Of a stretch of 64,000 bases of DNA, positions 1-13,200 are shown piece after piece. Made by a program: the position numbers and the translations under genes. The notes under the pieces are model-generated. The model did not search any database and was not told the origin of the DNA. It was given only the letters and a program-made list of their open reading frames with translations. The DNA comes from Hippopus hippopus (lineage: Eukaryota; Mollusca; Bivalvia; Cardiida; Cardiidae): the NCBI GenBank assembly GCA_946811185.2, contig OX328105.1, forward strand, positions 40,040,845 through 40,104,844, written 5' to 3'. Within the stretch, counting starts at the first letter, position 1, and every line of letters begins with the position of its first letter.

Positions 1-245
1 ACAATGTTTTCTGCCCTTTTACAGACAGATCCAATGATTCAAACCACAAATAACGCTTTACCAAACAACATAATTTTGGACTTGACCAAATTAAAAGCAT
101 TTTGTAGACAACAAAATAAATGATGCTCACATGATGATTTCTGTCTTTGATAGGGTAGAAAACATTGAGGTAAAAGGAGGAAATGCTTTCAGAAGGCTTC
201 TTCCTCTGGGTCATTAAAACCAGGGATTGTTTGGTAAAGGGTTAA
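1..245. mobile_element. TTAA-MITE: edge fragment and one + copy
   Basis: 1-50 is the right part of a - copy cut by the window edge (CAATGTTTTCTGCCC). 52-245 is a + copy whose palindrome has lost its second arm: it runs from AAAGGAGGAAATGCT straight to TTCAGAAGGCTTC. Confidence 0.75.
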
Positions 246-344
246 TTTGTAGTCTGCAAGTGCTTTCAATATGAAGGAGGCTAACTCTTTGATGTTTGGT
301 GAATCGCTTAGCTGCTGCAGATGACTTTTGCTTGCCTCGCTGCA

Positions 345-420
345 GACAAGTAGTGAAAACATTGTTGCAAAAGGAGAAATTGCACATAATTCTTACAATT
401 TCTCCTTTTAACCAAAAGTC
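345..420. mobile_element. TTAA-MITE subfamily B core, degenerate
   Basis: GAAAACATTGTTGCAAAAGG, AGAAATTGCACATAATTC, CAATTTCTCCTTTT. The centre lacks GCTGGTNACCAGC and resembles the copy at 45728. Confidence 0.5.
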
Positions 421-589
421 TCTTATTGTGTAAATGTATTAGAGTATCAAACATGTATTTGCCCTTCACCAAATTATCTTGAGTTTTAAATTCCACTGGG
501 GGAATAGGAGTATCAGCTATCTGCCTTTGCTACAGTGTGGTCTACCTGTTGAAGCACAAATTTAATGATTTTGTTCCAGGCATTTTTAG

Positions 590-1766
590 CTCACCTGAGC
601 ATGAAGTTCTCAAGGTGAGCTTTTGTGATTGTGTTGTGTCCGGCGTGCATCATGAAGGTGTCAACAATAACCTTATATGCAGTAAAGAGGCAACATTTTT
701 AGTCAGATACTCCTAAAATTTGGTAAGAATGTTTGTCTTGATAAAATCTTGGACAAGTTCGAAATTGGGTCATGTTGGGTCATTAAGTATGTCACTGGGC
801 TAAATCTTGAAAACCCTGGTGTGCACTCTAGAAACCACATTTTCAGCCTGATACTCATAAAACTTGGTCAGAATGTTTTTTATTGATAATATCTTGGACA
901 AGTTCGAAATTAGGTCATGTTTGGCCAAAGAGTAGGTCACTGGGCCAAATCGTAGAAAAGCCTTGTGTGCACTGTAGAGGCTACATTTTCAGCCTGATAC
1001 TCATGAAACTAGGTCAGATTGTTTGTCTTGATGATGTCTTGGGCAGTTTTGAAAGTAGGTCATGTTTGGTCAAAATGTAGATCACTGGGCCAAATTTAGG
1101 AAAAACCTCGTGTTCACTCTAGAGGCCACATTTTCAGTGTGATACTCATGAAACTTAGTCAGAATATTTGTCCTGATGATATCTTGTACAAGTTTGCAAT
1201 TTGATTCACATTGAGTCAAAGTGTAAGTCACTGTGCTAAACCTTACAAAACCTTGTGTGCACTGTAGAGGCCACATTTTCAGCCTGATACTCATGAAACT
1301 AAGTCAGGTTGTTTTTCTTGATGATATCTCGGACAAGTTTGAAAATAGGTGGTGTAGGTCAAAATTTAGGTCACTGGGCCAAATCTTAGAAAAACCTTGT
1401 GTGCACCGAGGAGGCCACATTTTCAGCCTGGTACTTATGAAGATTGGTTAGAATGTTTGTTTTGATATCTCGGACAAGTTTGAAATTTGGTCATGTTGGG
1501 TCAAAATGTAGGTCACTAGACCAAATTTTAGAAAAACTTCGTGTTCACTCTACAGGCCACATTTTCAGCCTGATACTCATTAAACTAGGTCAGAATGTTT
1601 CTCTTGATGATATCTTGGACAAGTTTTAAATTGGGTCACATCAGGTCAAAAAGTAGGTCACTTACACTCTTTTGTTTTACATCATTAAAACCAGGATCTC
1701 TTCAGCATTATCAACTAAGATGACTTTATTCAGGTGAGCGCTTTGGGGCCAATGGCCCTCTTGTTA
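590..1766. repeat. Interspersed repeat with internal ~146 bp tandem core (bivalve type)
   Basis: Opens with AGCTCACCTGAGCATGAAG and closes with CAGGTGAGCGCTTTGG then GGCCCTCTTGTTACC. Between are about 6.5 units of about 146 bp keyed by GTCAGAATGTTTGTCTTGAT (near 724, 868, 1014, 1160, 1306, 1448, 1590) and by AGGTCACTGGGCCAAAT. Repeats of this layout are widespread in bivalve genomes. Several short open frames here are repeat artefacts. Confidence 0.88.
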
Positions 1767-1813
1767 CCTTTTCCCAAAGTGTTTTCAATAGCCTTCCTCC
1801 TTCAGGCCTTTAA

Positions 1814-2115
1814 GCCGAGCCCTGGTAGCACAGTTAGTAGCATACAGAACTCGCAAATAGGGGGTTGCTGGTTCGAATCCCTTTCTCAGCGCTTTTGATT
1901 CCAATGATTGATGATAGTCATTGCGACGGGAATCATTTCTCCCTCACTGTGCTAATCGTTGTTTCATCAATGGTTACCTTGGAAAGAATCCAGTTCCTTA
2001 CAAAGAATAGTGGAAACAGAAACTTCAGGAACGCATGGATAGGTGCACTGGGTGCTTAGATATAGGTAACTGAAATCATTTTGAAAACTGGGTTAAACAT
2101 CATACAGTCAATCAG
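1814..2115 (+). mobile_element. SINE-B, tRNA-derived, tail CAATCAATCA type
   Basis: tRNA-like head with a box A-like TGGTAGCACAGTTAGTAG and a good box B GGTTCGAATCC (1870-1880). The 3' part carries ACTGAAATCATTTTGAAAAC, GGTTAAACATCATACAGTC. Followed directly by a MITE 3' end fragment (2117-2156). Confidence 0.82.
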
Positions 2116-2116
2116 A

Positions 2117-3413
2117 TCCAGGTCATTAAAACTCTGGATTTTATGGTAAAGGGTTAAACATTCTGGTGAAACCTTGACTTTTATAATCATTTACATTTGT
2201 ATTGTATATTTCACAACAGTTTCCTTGTTTAGCTTCCTTTTCTTTATAATCTAATGACAGCTTTCTCTTAACTCTTTACCAAACAACAAAATTTTAGACT
2301 TGTTCAAATTGAAAGCATTTGCAGACGACAAAATAAACATGACTCAAAAATTGAAACTTGACTTTAGAAAAGTAGAAAACATTGTGGGAAAAGGAGAAAA
2401 TGCTGGTTACCAGCATTTTCTCCTTTTCCCACAATGTTTTCAGAAGGCTTTTTCCTCTAGGTCATAAAAACCAGGGATTGTTTGGCAAAGAGTTAAGTGT
2501 TCACCAAACGACAAAAAATTGGAGTTGTTAAAACTGAAAGCATGTGCAGATGACGATTTAGATATGGCTGCAATTATGCTTTGTTGCTGGGAAGGGGTAG
2601 AACACATTGTGGGAAATAAATGTCCCACAATGTTTTTAAAAAGCTTTCTTTATCAAGGTCATTAAATCTTGGGTTTGTGTGGTAAAGGATTAACCCTTTA
2701 CCAAACAATCCCTGGTTTTAACGACCCCTAGGAAGAAGCTTTACCAAGGGACAAAATTTCAGACTCATCCAAATCAAAAGCATCTGCAGATGACAGATTA
2801 GCTGTAGATCAAATGAAAGAATTTGTCATTCAAAAGATAAAAAACACTGTTGGTAAAGAAGAAAATGCTAGTAATCAGCATTTTCTTCCTTTTTGTACAA
2901 TTATTTCTAAAAGCTTTGTTTTTTTCTAGGGGATTCACAACACAGGATTGTATGGTGAAAGGTTAACACTTTACAATATAGAGAAAACATTTTTGATTCG
3001 CTGCTGACCACTTCTGAAAATATTATTGCAAGTGAAGAAATTTTGTTTAGATAGGAATAGCTCCATGTGCAATATTACTGTCAAATATTCTGACGAGGAT
3101 TATCCATGTCTCAGAATTGGTCCTCTGGAAATTGTCTGAGATGGGTGGGACTAGAATTTTGTCGCTGGGTAAAGAGTGAACCTTTATCCTAGACAATCCT
3201 GAGTTTTAATGACCTTGAGAAAGAAACCTTTTGAAAACATTGGGGAAAAAGGAGAAATGCTGGTAACCGGCATTTTCTCCTCTTTTTTTTTTCCACGATG
3301 TTTTCTATCCTGTCTAAGACAGATTCCATTATTTGAGTCACGTTTAAAGTGTTTGTCTGCAAAAGCTTTCGATTTGGACCAGTCTACATTATTGTCGTTT
3401 GGTAAAAAGTTAA
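2117..3413. mobile_element. TTAA-MITE cluster (fragment plus six copies)
   Basis: 2117-2156 right-end fragment; 2268-2496 +, complete; 2493-2693 +, palindrome shrunk to CATTGTGGGA/TCCCACAATG; 2690-2737 left end of a - copy; 2738-2966 +; 2963-3179 degenerate -; 3176-3413 -. Neighbours share their TTAA, so the block is a head-to-tail chain. Confidence 0.85.
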
Positions 3414-3470
3414 GCTTTAGAATGTAGAGTACTACTATAGTTGAATCTGTGAAAAGTTTCTATGAAGATC

Positions 3471-3985
3471 TGGGTACATATTTACCAGCCATACTAAATA
3501 CCATTCTTAGTCTAATTTTAATCTAATGGTTTAACCAATCAAAAATTTGGTTACTTTCAAATTTAGAAAGTTCTTGAGAATGGGACTAAGAATGTTGTTA
3601 AGTATTGTTGGTGAATAATGACACTGGGTCCATATACACCAGCCATTCTAAATAACATTCTTAGTCTATTTCTACATTTAGAAAGTAACAACATTTCTGA
3701 TTGGCTAAACCATTTGGTTTTTGCTAATCAGAAATTGTCTTACTTTCATATTCATGAGAATAGAACTAAGAATGTTCTTAAGGAAGGTTGGTGAATAAGG
3801 ACACAGGTTTCATATTCACTAGCCATTTTTAATTACATATTTAATCTTTTTCTGATTCCAGAAACTAACACCACCACTGATTGGATAAAACAAATAGTTT
3901 TGTTAATCAGAAGTTGTGTTTCTTTGAAACTTAGAAAAATTCTTGAGAATTAGAATATGAACACAATTTAAAATGGTTGGTTAGT
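3471..3985. repeat. Three tandem foldback elements (family 3, ACATTCTTAGTC)
   Basis: Each about 165-185 bp: about 3471-3640, 3627-3810, 3798-3985. Each has CATTCTTAGTCTA near one end, GACTAAGAATGTT near the other and inner TCTGATTGGCTAAAC / AATCAGAA arms. Neighbours share the edge GGGTCCATATACACCAGCC. Single copies recur at 33590-33737 and 51145-51306. Confidence 0.75.
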
Positions 3986-4195
3986 AGTGAGTAAAGAGGT
4001 AGAAATGAACCATGTAGTCTGATCATGGGTCTGCACTGGTTTGCTGACGGGCTGATACAAATACAACCTTGGATCTGTGATACTGTTGTTTGTTTTACTG
4101 ACAGAAAATGTCTGAGTTGCTTGCTCTGCATGTTAAAGATTAGAGTTTGAATTGTCCACAAATTGTATATCATTAATTTTTTGTCCTCTTTTAAG

Positions 4196-4251
4196 TGTAC
4201 CAACTTCAAAATGAGGCTCCAAAACCAAAGAAAATGGTCTGCAAAAGAATG
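4196..4251 (+). CDS. Chimaerin exon a (N-terminal linker)
   Basis: 56 bp, acceptor ...TTTTAAG, donor GTTAGT. Encodes [18 protein letters not shown] after two bases of a split codon, matching the YQLQQEAP region of vertebrate chimaerin. The upstream exon that supplies the first base of the split codon is not visible in 1-4195. Confidence 0.88.
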
Positions 4252-7200
4252 GTTAGTATTAAATTCATTTTTTTATATTGCAGATGACACGTAATTGTGA
4301 GTTAGATGATAGGATTTTGGCTCTAAAAGTGTAGAAAACATTTTGGCAGGAGGAGAATATGCTGGTTACCAGTACATTTCTCATCATTTGAACCGCAATT
4401 AATTTGTTGTGTATAAAATTTTGTTGTTCAGCAACTCTTTAAGCGATAACAAAATCCTACACTGGCCTATTTGAAAGCATTGAAAGCTTTTGCAGACGAC
4501 AGATAAAATTCGGTTAAAAAGATGGAATTTATATATGATAGGGAAGAAAACATTGTGCGCCACGGAGAAAATGTTTGTGACTGACATTTTGTCCTTTTCC
4601 CATAATCTTTTCAAAATGATTTCTTTTAGGATTGTTAAAACCTGAATTATTTGATAGGGGTTAAAAAGGTCCCTTTCATGAATTTAAAGCCACCAAATAA
4701 TTTGGCATTTCTTGGTGAGTCAAATTGTCCTTCTTATTTATTTCACATGCTTAACCCTTCACCACATAATCTCTAGTTTTAACAACCCTGAAGAAGGAAG
4801 CTTTTGAAAACATTGTGGGAATAGAAGAAAATACCTTTTCTCCTTTTCCCACAATGTTTTCTACCCTATCAAAGACAAAAATCAGCATTTGACTCACTTT
4901 TATTTTCTCATCTACAAATGCTTTCAGTTTGGACCAGTCTAAAATTTTTTAAGTTTGGTAAAGATGAAAATGAAAGCATCTCACATGTCCTCTATTGTTT
5001 TATTGTATGGTTAGCTCTTTACCAGATGACAAAATTTTGGACTGACCCAATGTGAAAACATTTGCAGACCACAGGCGAAAAATTGCTCAAATAATGAAAG
5101 TTGTCTGTGAAATGATAGAAAACATTTTGGGAAAAGGAGAAAATGCTGGTAACCAGCATTTTCTTCTATTCTCAAAATGTTTTCATAAGCTGTCTTTCTA
5201 TGGGATGTTGAATGCTGCGATTGTTTGGTAAAGAGTTAATTGAAAATAAGCTGAAAAAAACATTTTCAGGGATAAGACATTTCCTTCTTTTTTTTTCCTA
5301 AGAATTGCATCCTTATAAAGCCAAGACTGAAAATTCAAAACTGCTCATGCTCATATGAACTCTTTACCAAACGACAAAATTTTAGCCTTGTCTAAAATGA
5401 AAGCATTTGCAGACAACAATTTCAGCATGGCTCAGATGGTGCAATTTTTCTTTTATAGAGTAGAAAACATTGTGGGAAAAGGAGAAAATGCTGGTTACCA
5501 GCATTTTCTCCTTTTCCCACAATGTTTTCGAAAGGCCTCTTTCCCAGGGTCGTTAAAAGTTGGCATTGTGTGGTAAAGGGTTAAGGATCTGCTCAGAAAT
5601 TATGTATTTATTGAATTGTGTGGAGGGTCAGGACATTTACCTCTCCTGCCATATGTCAGCAATCCTACCCATACATGTCACATCCTGCATCGCATTTGAA
5701 GCAGACAACTTTTGAAAATATCCTTGTAAAATATGACTGATTGTAAGGTGTCCCTTGTAAAATATATATGAGCCATGCTGTTGTGAAAGGGGGCTTAATG
5801 CATCTCCGTGATGCATTATACCAAATAAGCCATCACATAATCATGGATCCATAAAATTCATTTTGTCTAACAACCAATGGAATCATGAGATAGAGTGGTC
5901 CTTTGACATACAGAAAATTTATCGATTGCGAAAAGTTTTCGGACCAGGTCAGCCTGCGCGGACTGCGCAGGCTGACCTGGGTCGATACTTTTCACAGATG
6001 CATTAAGCCCCCCTTTTCACAGAGCAAGGTTCATATCCATATAATTACTCATAACATGAATTAACTCTTACAAGACAACTTACTGTTTTAGACTTGTCCA
6101 TGTTTAGTCCTTTACCACACAATGGCGACTTTTAACGACCCTGAGGAGAAACCTTTTGAAAACATGGTGGGAAAAGGAGAAAAAGCTGTTAACCAGCATT
6201 TTCTCCTTTTCCCACAAAGTTTTCTAGCCTATCAAAGAAAAATTGTGTCATCTGAGTCACTATGAAATTGTCGTCTGCAAATGATTTCAATTTGGATAGG
6301 TCTAAAACTTTGTCGTTTGGTAAAGAATTAAAGTCTCTGCAGACTACAAATTAAATAGAAGCTCAAATGATTGGCATTGACAGTGAAAGAGTATAAAATA
6401 TTGTTATACAAGGAGAAAACGTTTTTCCTTAGGGTTGTTAACTCTTTACCAAAAGGTATTATTTGACTCAAACAATTGAATGCATTTGCAGACGACAAAT
6501 TTGAATGTGGCTGAAATGATGGAATTTGTCTTTAAAAGGTTAGAAAACATTGTGGTAACATTGTGGTAACTGGAGAAAATGCTGGTTACCAGTATTTTCT
6601 ATTTTCTCACAATGGTTTCAAAAAACTTCCTCGTTAATGCCGGTGAAAATCTGGACTGTTTGGTAAAGAGTTAACTGTTTATTCCAAACAATTGCATGTT
6701 TTACCAACCCTGGGAAAGAAGGCTTCAGAAAACATTGTGGGACAGGGAGAAAATGCTGGTAACAGTGTTTTCTACTTCTTCAATGACAACTCTGATTATT
6801 TTGAGCCATATTTGGTCTGTAGTCTGGAGATACTGTCAATATAGACAAGTCTAAGATTTTGTTGTCTGGTAAAAAGTTCACGCTTTATGAAACAACATAA
6901 TTTTAGACTAGTCCAAATTGGAAGCATTTGCAGACGCCAAATTTAATGTGACTCAAAAATTGAAATTTGATCTGGGACGCATAGAAAACACTGTGGGAAA
7001 AGGAGAAATTGCTGGTTACCAGCATTTTCTCCTTTTCCCACATTGTTTTCAGAAGGCTTCTTTCTCGAGGGTCGGAAAAACCCGGGATTGTTTGGTAAAG
7101 GGTTAATACAAAATGTTTATGACTGTTTTGTTCTGTATTTCAGCAGCCCCAGAAGCCAGCCTTTTATGGAGATGAGTAAGTGTGGATTTCATTCAACGAA

Positions 7201-10200
7201 TTAACCTTTAAATGGACATTAACTTTTTACCACGTGATCCCGAGTTTTCATGACCCAAAGGAGGAAAGCATGTGAAAATATTGTGGGAAAAGAAGAAAAT
7301 ATTGGTAGCCAGTTTTTTCTTCTTTTCCCACAAATTTTTCTACCTTTTCAAAAATCGTTTGTATCATTTGAACCACTTTTAAAATGTGGTCTGCAAATGC
7401 TTACATTTTTGACAAGTCTAAAATATTTTTGTTTGGTATTAAAGATCTTGAGCTAAAAACTTTTTTTTGGACCAACTGATAATTTGCCATTTTGAAACCC
7501 CTTCTTATGTAATAAAGGCTATACAATTATTAACTGAAAAGGAAATTTTTAGTGTAAAATTACATAAAATTTGTAGTTTCTTGTTTGTTAAGAGTTTAGA
7601 AGGATAAGAAAGCATCTGGCATGTTCCTTGTGTTTTCTTCTTGACTTTTTTTGTATTTCTATCTTTCGATTTGAAAGCAATCTTTGCAAGTGAATGAAGG
7701 GTGGCAGCCTTTGTTAAGATTTCAAAAAAAAAATGCTAAATGAATGGTTTAAAGTTCCTTTAAAGTGCCTTTCCCACCTTTAAGAGACCTTTGTGGCAAG
7801 TATAGGTCAACAATCAGACTGCAGAGAAATGTGCAGTCTGATCTTGATCTTGGCGGGAAATGGAGAAAATGCTGGTACAGCATTTTCTCCTTTTCCCACA
7901 ATGTTTTCCATCCTTCCATAAACAAATTTCAATTTTTGAGTCACATTTATTTCAATTGCGACCAGTCTGAAATTTTTTTCATTTGGAAAAGACTTAAAGG
8001 TGGTGCAGCAGATGTTGTTCACAAGGATGAGACTGTAAAAAACATGAGCTGACCTTGGACTTAACTTTGAAATTCTAATTTGTGCAATTAAATAAAGGAA
8101 TAACACTTTTGATGATATCAAAATGAGAAGAAGGCTAAAAGATATTTCAGCAAAATGAGGATGTCATGTTATTAACTCTTTACCATGTGACAGAATTTTA
8201 GACTGGTCCAAATTCAAAGCATTTGCAGACAATAATTATTAATGATACTCAAATGATGGGATTTGTATCACAATGGGATAGAAATTGTGAGAAATGGAGA
8301 AAATGCTGTTTTCAAGCATTTTTTCTTTTTCCCACAACATTTTCGGATGCCTTTTAGCTGAGGGTCATAAAAACTTGCGATTTTGTAGTATAGGGGTTGA
8401 ATTGATATCAGTTAGAGTATAGCAGGAAACATCAGGACAAAAGGAGATTTAAATCATCAAAGAAAGATTGGTTTTGGAGGAGAAATAGACAGAAAACATT
8501 GTAGCACATGCAGACTTAAGATATTAAAATCAAATTTATAGATAATATCAGAGTCAAAATAGAGGAGAAAGCATCATGGCAAATGGAGATTTCAGATCAT
8601 CAAGCTAGAAATAATCAGATAAGAAGTTGGCCAGAAGGTATTGCAGCAAAGGGAGATTTAAAATCATCAAATTACTTTATACACCATAAAAGAAAAAGAA
8701 GGTCCATAATTCTAAAGTATGTGGAAATTGTCACGATCTTGTTTTCCGGTATTTTCGATCATAATAATAGATTAAATGTAGGGGATTTTTTTAAACCGAA
8801 ACCTTCCTCATTCTCTCTGTTTATTATAACAAGAACCCTTTACCACTTAATCAAACAACAAAATTTTGGACTTCTTTAAATTCAAAGCAATTGCAGACGA
8901 CAAAATAAATCAGGCCTAAATGGTGGGTTTTTTTTTTTTGAAAGGGTAGAAAGAATGTTTTTAACCCTTTACCACATGACAAAATTTTAGACCTGTCCAA
9001 ATTGAAAGCATTTGTAGATGACGGTTTTAACGTGGCTCATATGAAATGATTTTTCTTTGATAGGGTAGAAAACGTTGTGGGAAAAGGAGAACCAGCATTT
9101 TCTCCTTTTCCCACAATGTTTTCAAAAGCCTTCTCTTTCAGGGGCGTCAAAAGTAGTGATTGTGTGGTAAAGGGTTAAAAGGCCTCAGTCTCAGGGACAT
9201 TAAAATTCAGGATTGTTCAGTAAGGGTTAAAGTTAACTCTTTTCCACACAATCACAATTCCGACTTTTAATGACCCCGCTGACTTTTAATGACTTTTTAA
9301 TGACCCTGAAAGAGAAGTCTTTTGAAAACATTGAGGGAAAAGCAGAAATGCTGGTAACCAGCAGAAATGCTGGTAACCACCATTTCTTCCTTTTTCTCCT
9401 TTGATTCAAGTGTATCAAAGACTGAAATCATGATTGAGCTACATCAAATTTTTGTCCAAAAATGCTTCCAATTTGGTTCAGTCCAAAAGTTGTTGTTTGG
9501 TAAAGAGTTAACCCTTTACCACAAGGCGTAATTTTAGACCTATCAAGATTGAAAGCATTTGCAGACGACAATTTCATAGTGGCTCAAATGATGCAATTTT
9601 TCTTTGATAGGATAGAAAACTTTGTGGGAAAAGGAGACAGTGCTGGTTACCAGCATTTTCTCCTTTTCCCACAATGTTTTCAAAAGGCTTCTTCCTCAGG
9701 GTCATTAAAAGTTGTCATTGTGTGGTAAAGGGTTAAATGTTTTGGATTTTATTTCTGGATTGAAAAGGTCCGTTGGGTTTATTTGGTGTTCAATGCTTTT
9801 AACTCTATTTTTTAAATACCCTTCTAGCTTGAGACAACTTAAGATATATTTTCAGTGTAGATCAAGATCAGGCTGTATGGAACATACATTCTGTTTGCAG
9901 ATCAACAGTATCATATATTTTGTCAAATTATTTGGCTTAACTGTTTATCAAACAATCCTGTGTTTTGACAACCCTGGAAACACATAAATATGCGAGCTGT
10001 CGCCGTTATATTACTGAAATAATATTGAAAACGGCGTAATACACTATCTAATCAATCAATTCTCTAATTTAACTTTTACCAGACAATACAATTTTAGACT
10101 TGTCCAAATTTAAGGCATTTGCAGATGACAAATTGAATGTTGCACAAATTATAAAATTTGTCTTTGAAAGGGTAGAAAACATTGTGCAAAAAGGAGAAAA

Positions 10201-13200
10201 TGCTGGTTACCAGCATTTTCTCATTTTTGCATGTTTTTGAAAATCCTTTCCTTGGGATCGTTAAAACTCAGGATTGTGTGATAAAGGGTTAACACACCTT
10301 TACAACAGTTTGATCACAATCTGTTTACATATTGATGAAAAAACAAAACTGTAGTTTTGAAATTAATCATATCACAAAATTATTGTTTTCCTTATTTACA
10401 GATATCATGGAGTTATATCCAGGGAGGAAGCAGAAGACATTTTGACAGCGGGTGGGGATGGGGCCTATCTTGTAAGGAAGAGTGATAGAGCTCCTAACGC
10501 CTTCACGTTAGCAATAAGGTAGAACTAAACTGTAGAAAGGGCATATTTTTGCTAATTACTGTACAGAAATGTTTTAGCTTACCTGGTCAGCCTTACACTA
10601 AACTGCATGCATGCACATGAAATTTGCGGATGAAATTTACCTAAAAAAGCATCAAATCTGAAAACGATTTTCATTAAACTGTGTGATTTTTACAATTTGA
10701 GTTAATATTTGCATACCAGTAACTTGGTGCTAGATCATACCTTTGGGTAAAGCAGGAATCGTATGTGTGTATATTCAGTCCCAAACAATATGGGTTAATT
10801 TACGTAGTTTAGTGAAAGGCAGCTCTGAGCATGAACTGCTTAGGGTGAGATTTTTTGGTCCTGCTTTGTTCTTGGCCTGTCATGTATGGCACATGATCAA
10901 TATATTCTTTGTTTGCACTGTAGTGGCTTTAAGTCCAATACTCATGAATGTAAGTTTATCAGAACTTTTCATTTTGGAGATTTGGAATCTTCAATCAAGA
11001 AGTAGATCACACAGACAAAGTATTAGATAAACCTTGTGTGTAGATGCAGGCAAATAGAGTGCTGGTCTTGATAATGTCTTGTGAACTCCACTGGCCAAAA
11101 GGCCAGTGAGCTTATGCCATAGTATTGGGTCTATCCATGCATCTGTGTGCTTGAGTGCATTAACTTTTATTTCAAACATATTTTGAATATGACTGCTTTT
11201 GCTTTGGCTTAATCATTGTTGATAACAAGCCATAGTTAAGCTTGTTTAAGGGAAATAACATTTATTTTCTTCATGAAAGTGTGTCACCATGTATCTTCCT
11301 TCATTGTGATTCTATACTGTAACATGTCTGCTATTGTATATTGAATCTATTTGGAGAGGAAATGTTCAGCTTTAATTCATGATGATTTATTTTGATGGTA
11401 ATGGTTATGCTCTGATGTGTTATCCTTTACCACACAACCCCGAGTTTAACCCTTTACCAAACAATCACTGGTTTTTACAACCCAGAGGAAGAAGCCTTCT
11501 AAAAACATTGTGGGAAAAGGAGAAAATGCTGGTAACCAGCGTTTTCTCCTTTTCCCACAATGTTTTCTATTGTTTCTAAGTCAAGTTTCAATTTTTGAGT
11601 CACGTTTATTTTGTCGTCTGCAAATGCTTTCAATTTGGACTAGTCTAAAATTTTGTTGTTTGGTAAAGAGTTAAATGACCCTAAGAAAGACACATATTGA
11701 AAACATTGAGGTAACCAGCGTCTTCCCCTTTTCCCGCAACATTTTCTGCCCTCCCCAAAACAATAGTTTGTGAGAAGAGGAGAAAATGATGGTAACCAGT
11801 ATTTTCTCCTTTTTTCACAATTTTTTCTACCCAATCAGATAAATATTGCTACAGTTTAGCAGTATTTATCTTTTCCTCTGTAAATACTTTCAATTTGGAC
11901 AAGTCTAAAATTTCATTGTCAGGTAAAGGGTTTATAAAAAGTTAAATATAGATTGGTCTAAGTTTTGTATTTCTGATAAAACGGGGCAAATGTGTAAAAA
12001 CTGATTAGAAAGTACTACAGAATTTTTTTTGTTGTTGTGATTTTTCAGATTTGATAACCAAACAAAAAATTACAAGTTGTATTACGACGGTTTGCATTAT
12101 GTGGGTGATAAAAGGTTTGAGACGGTTGACCTACTGGTTGCAGATGGTCTCATCCATTTCTATTTGGAGTCGAAGGCAGCTGATTACATCGCCACTCTAT
12201 CTGACGAGTCAAATTACGCACAGTCCCCGTACTTGGCATACAGTGTAAAGAAGAAAAGATTGAGAGAAAAATCCCGAAGAAATGTACAGAATCATCGAGT
12301 GGATAATCATTTAGATAATACAGACAACTCGGCACAGAGAGATGTTGCTATGTCACCAGTAAGTGTAAAACCTGTTGTGAGTGGTAAAAGCACAGTGACA
12401 GAGCAGAGCTACACTTAGAGGAAGATTAATAGAAGATCTAATCCTTCACTGAACAACTCTACAACCCTGAAAAAGAGGGCTTTTGAAAACATTGCAGCAA
12501 AAGAAGAACATACTGCTTACCAGCATTTTCTGATTTTTTCCCCAATGTTTTCTACCATTTCAAAGACAAATCCAATCATATGAACCATAGTGCATTTTGC
12601 TGTCTGCATTTGCTTTCAGTATGGAAGCCTTTAAATTTTCTTGCATGGTAAAATGTTAAAGAGCAATAAAATTGATGTTTTGAGTAAAATCTTTGTAATG
12701 GGTACTCTTACTAGTTTTTTTTTGTTGAGAAAATTCTCATGAGTACCCACAACATTCGCAGAAGACAAATTCAACATTTCCGGTATATTTACCTTTTCCT
12801 ACAATGTTTTAAAAGCTTTGTTTCTCTAGGCCATTATGACACAGGATTGTTTGGTATAGAGTTAATACAGGGAAGTGATTTTTCCTCTTTTCAGAGGATT
12901 TCCTTCCTTTGATGCTTACACTGACATTATATAACTGTCCCAGGTCATGAGGATCCGACATGATATATAATGTGTGTGAGGGGAATGAGGTTTCTGGGCA
13001 TGTTTTTCCTCCACTCTTACTTTGTCAGTCACACCCCAGTTAATTTTCATGATTTTTCAGGGAGATGGCACAGGCCAGGATTTAGATGTTGACTTGAGCC
13101 TCGATGTGGAGGACTTTGAGAAGCCCCATGTGTTTAAAACCACCAACTTTATAGGGCTTCACTGGTGTGACTTCTGTGCCAACTTTATGTGGGGCTTAAT

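Noticed and set aside
1814..1885. Possible tRNA gene
   Set aside because: Box A and B are present but acceptor and anticodon stems do not fold as a tRNA; the sequence continues into a SINE body.
5461..5530. MITE hairpin as a microRNA precursor
   Set aside because: Stem is too perfect, loop is one base, and about 120 copies exist; a microRNA precursor would have a loop and few loci. Small interfering RNA from it stays possible but is not shown.
5355..5576. Recurring 60-75 residue frames with motifs like [20 protein letters not shown] across the window, both strands
   Set aside because: They are translations of the TTAA-MITE palindrome, appear in every copy and orientation, and show no codon-level conservation. 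Not a protein family.
8583..8879. 98-residue open frame in a chimaerin intron
   Set aside because: No domain, ends in a MITE, AT-rich composition like the intron; treated as chance.
2268..9736. CRISPR-like array, because similar units recur at spacing
   Set aside because: Units are 228 bp transposons with TTAA duplications in a eukaryotic genome; no short direct repeats with unique spacers.
12077..12418. Stand-alone 113-residue SH2 protein
   Set aside because: The frame starts inside exon d and spans its donor; it is the spliced chimaerin exon plus intron read-through (kept only as a low-interest isoform idea).
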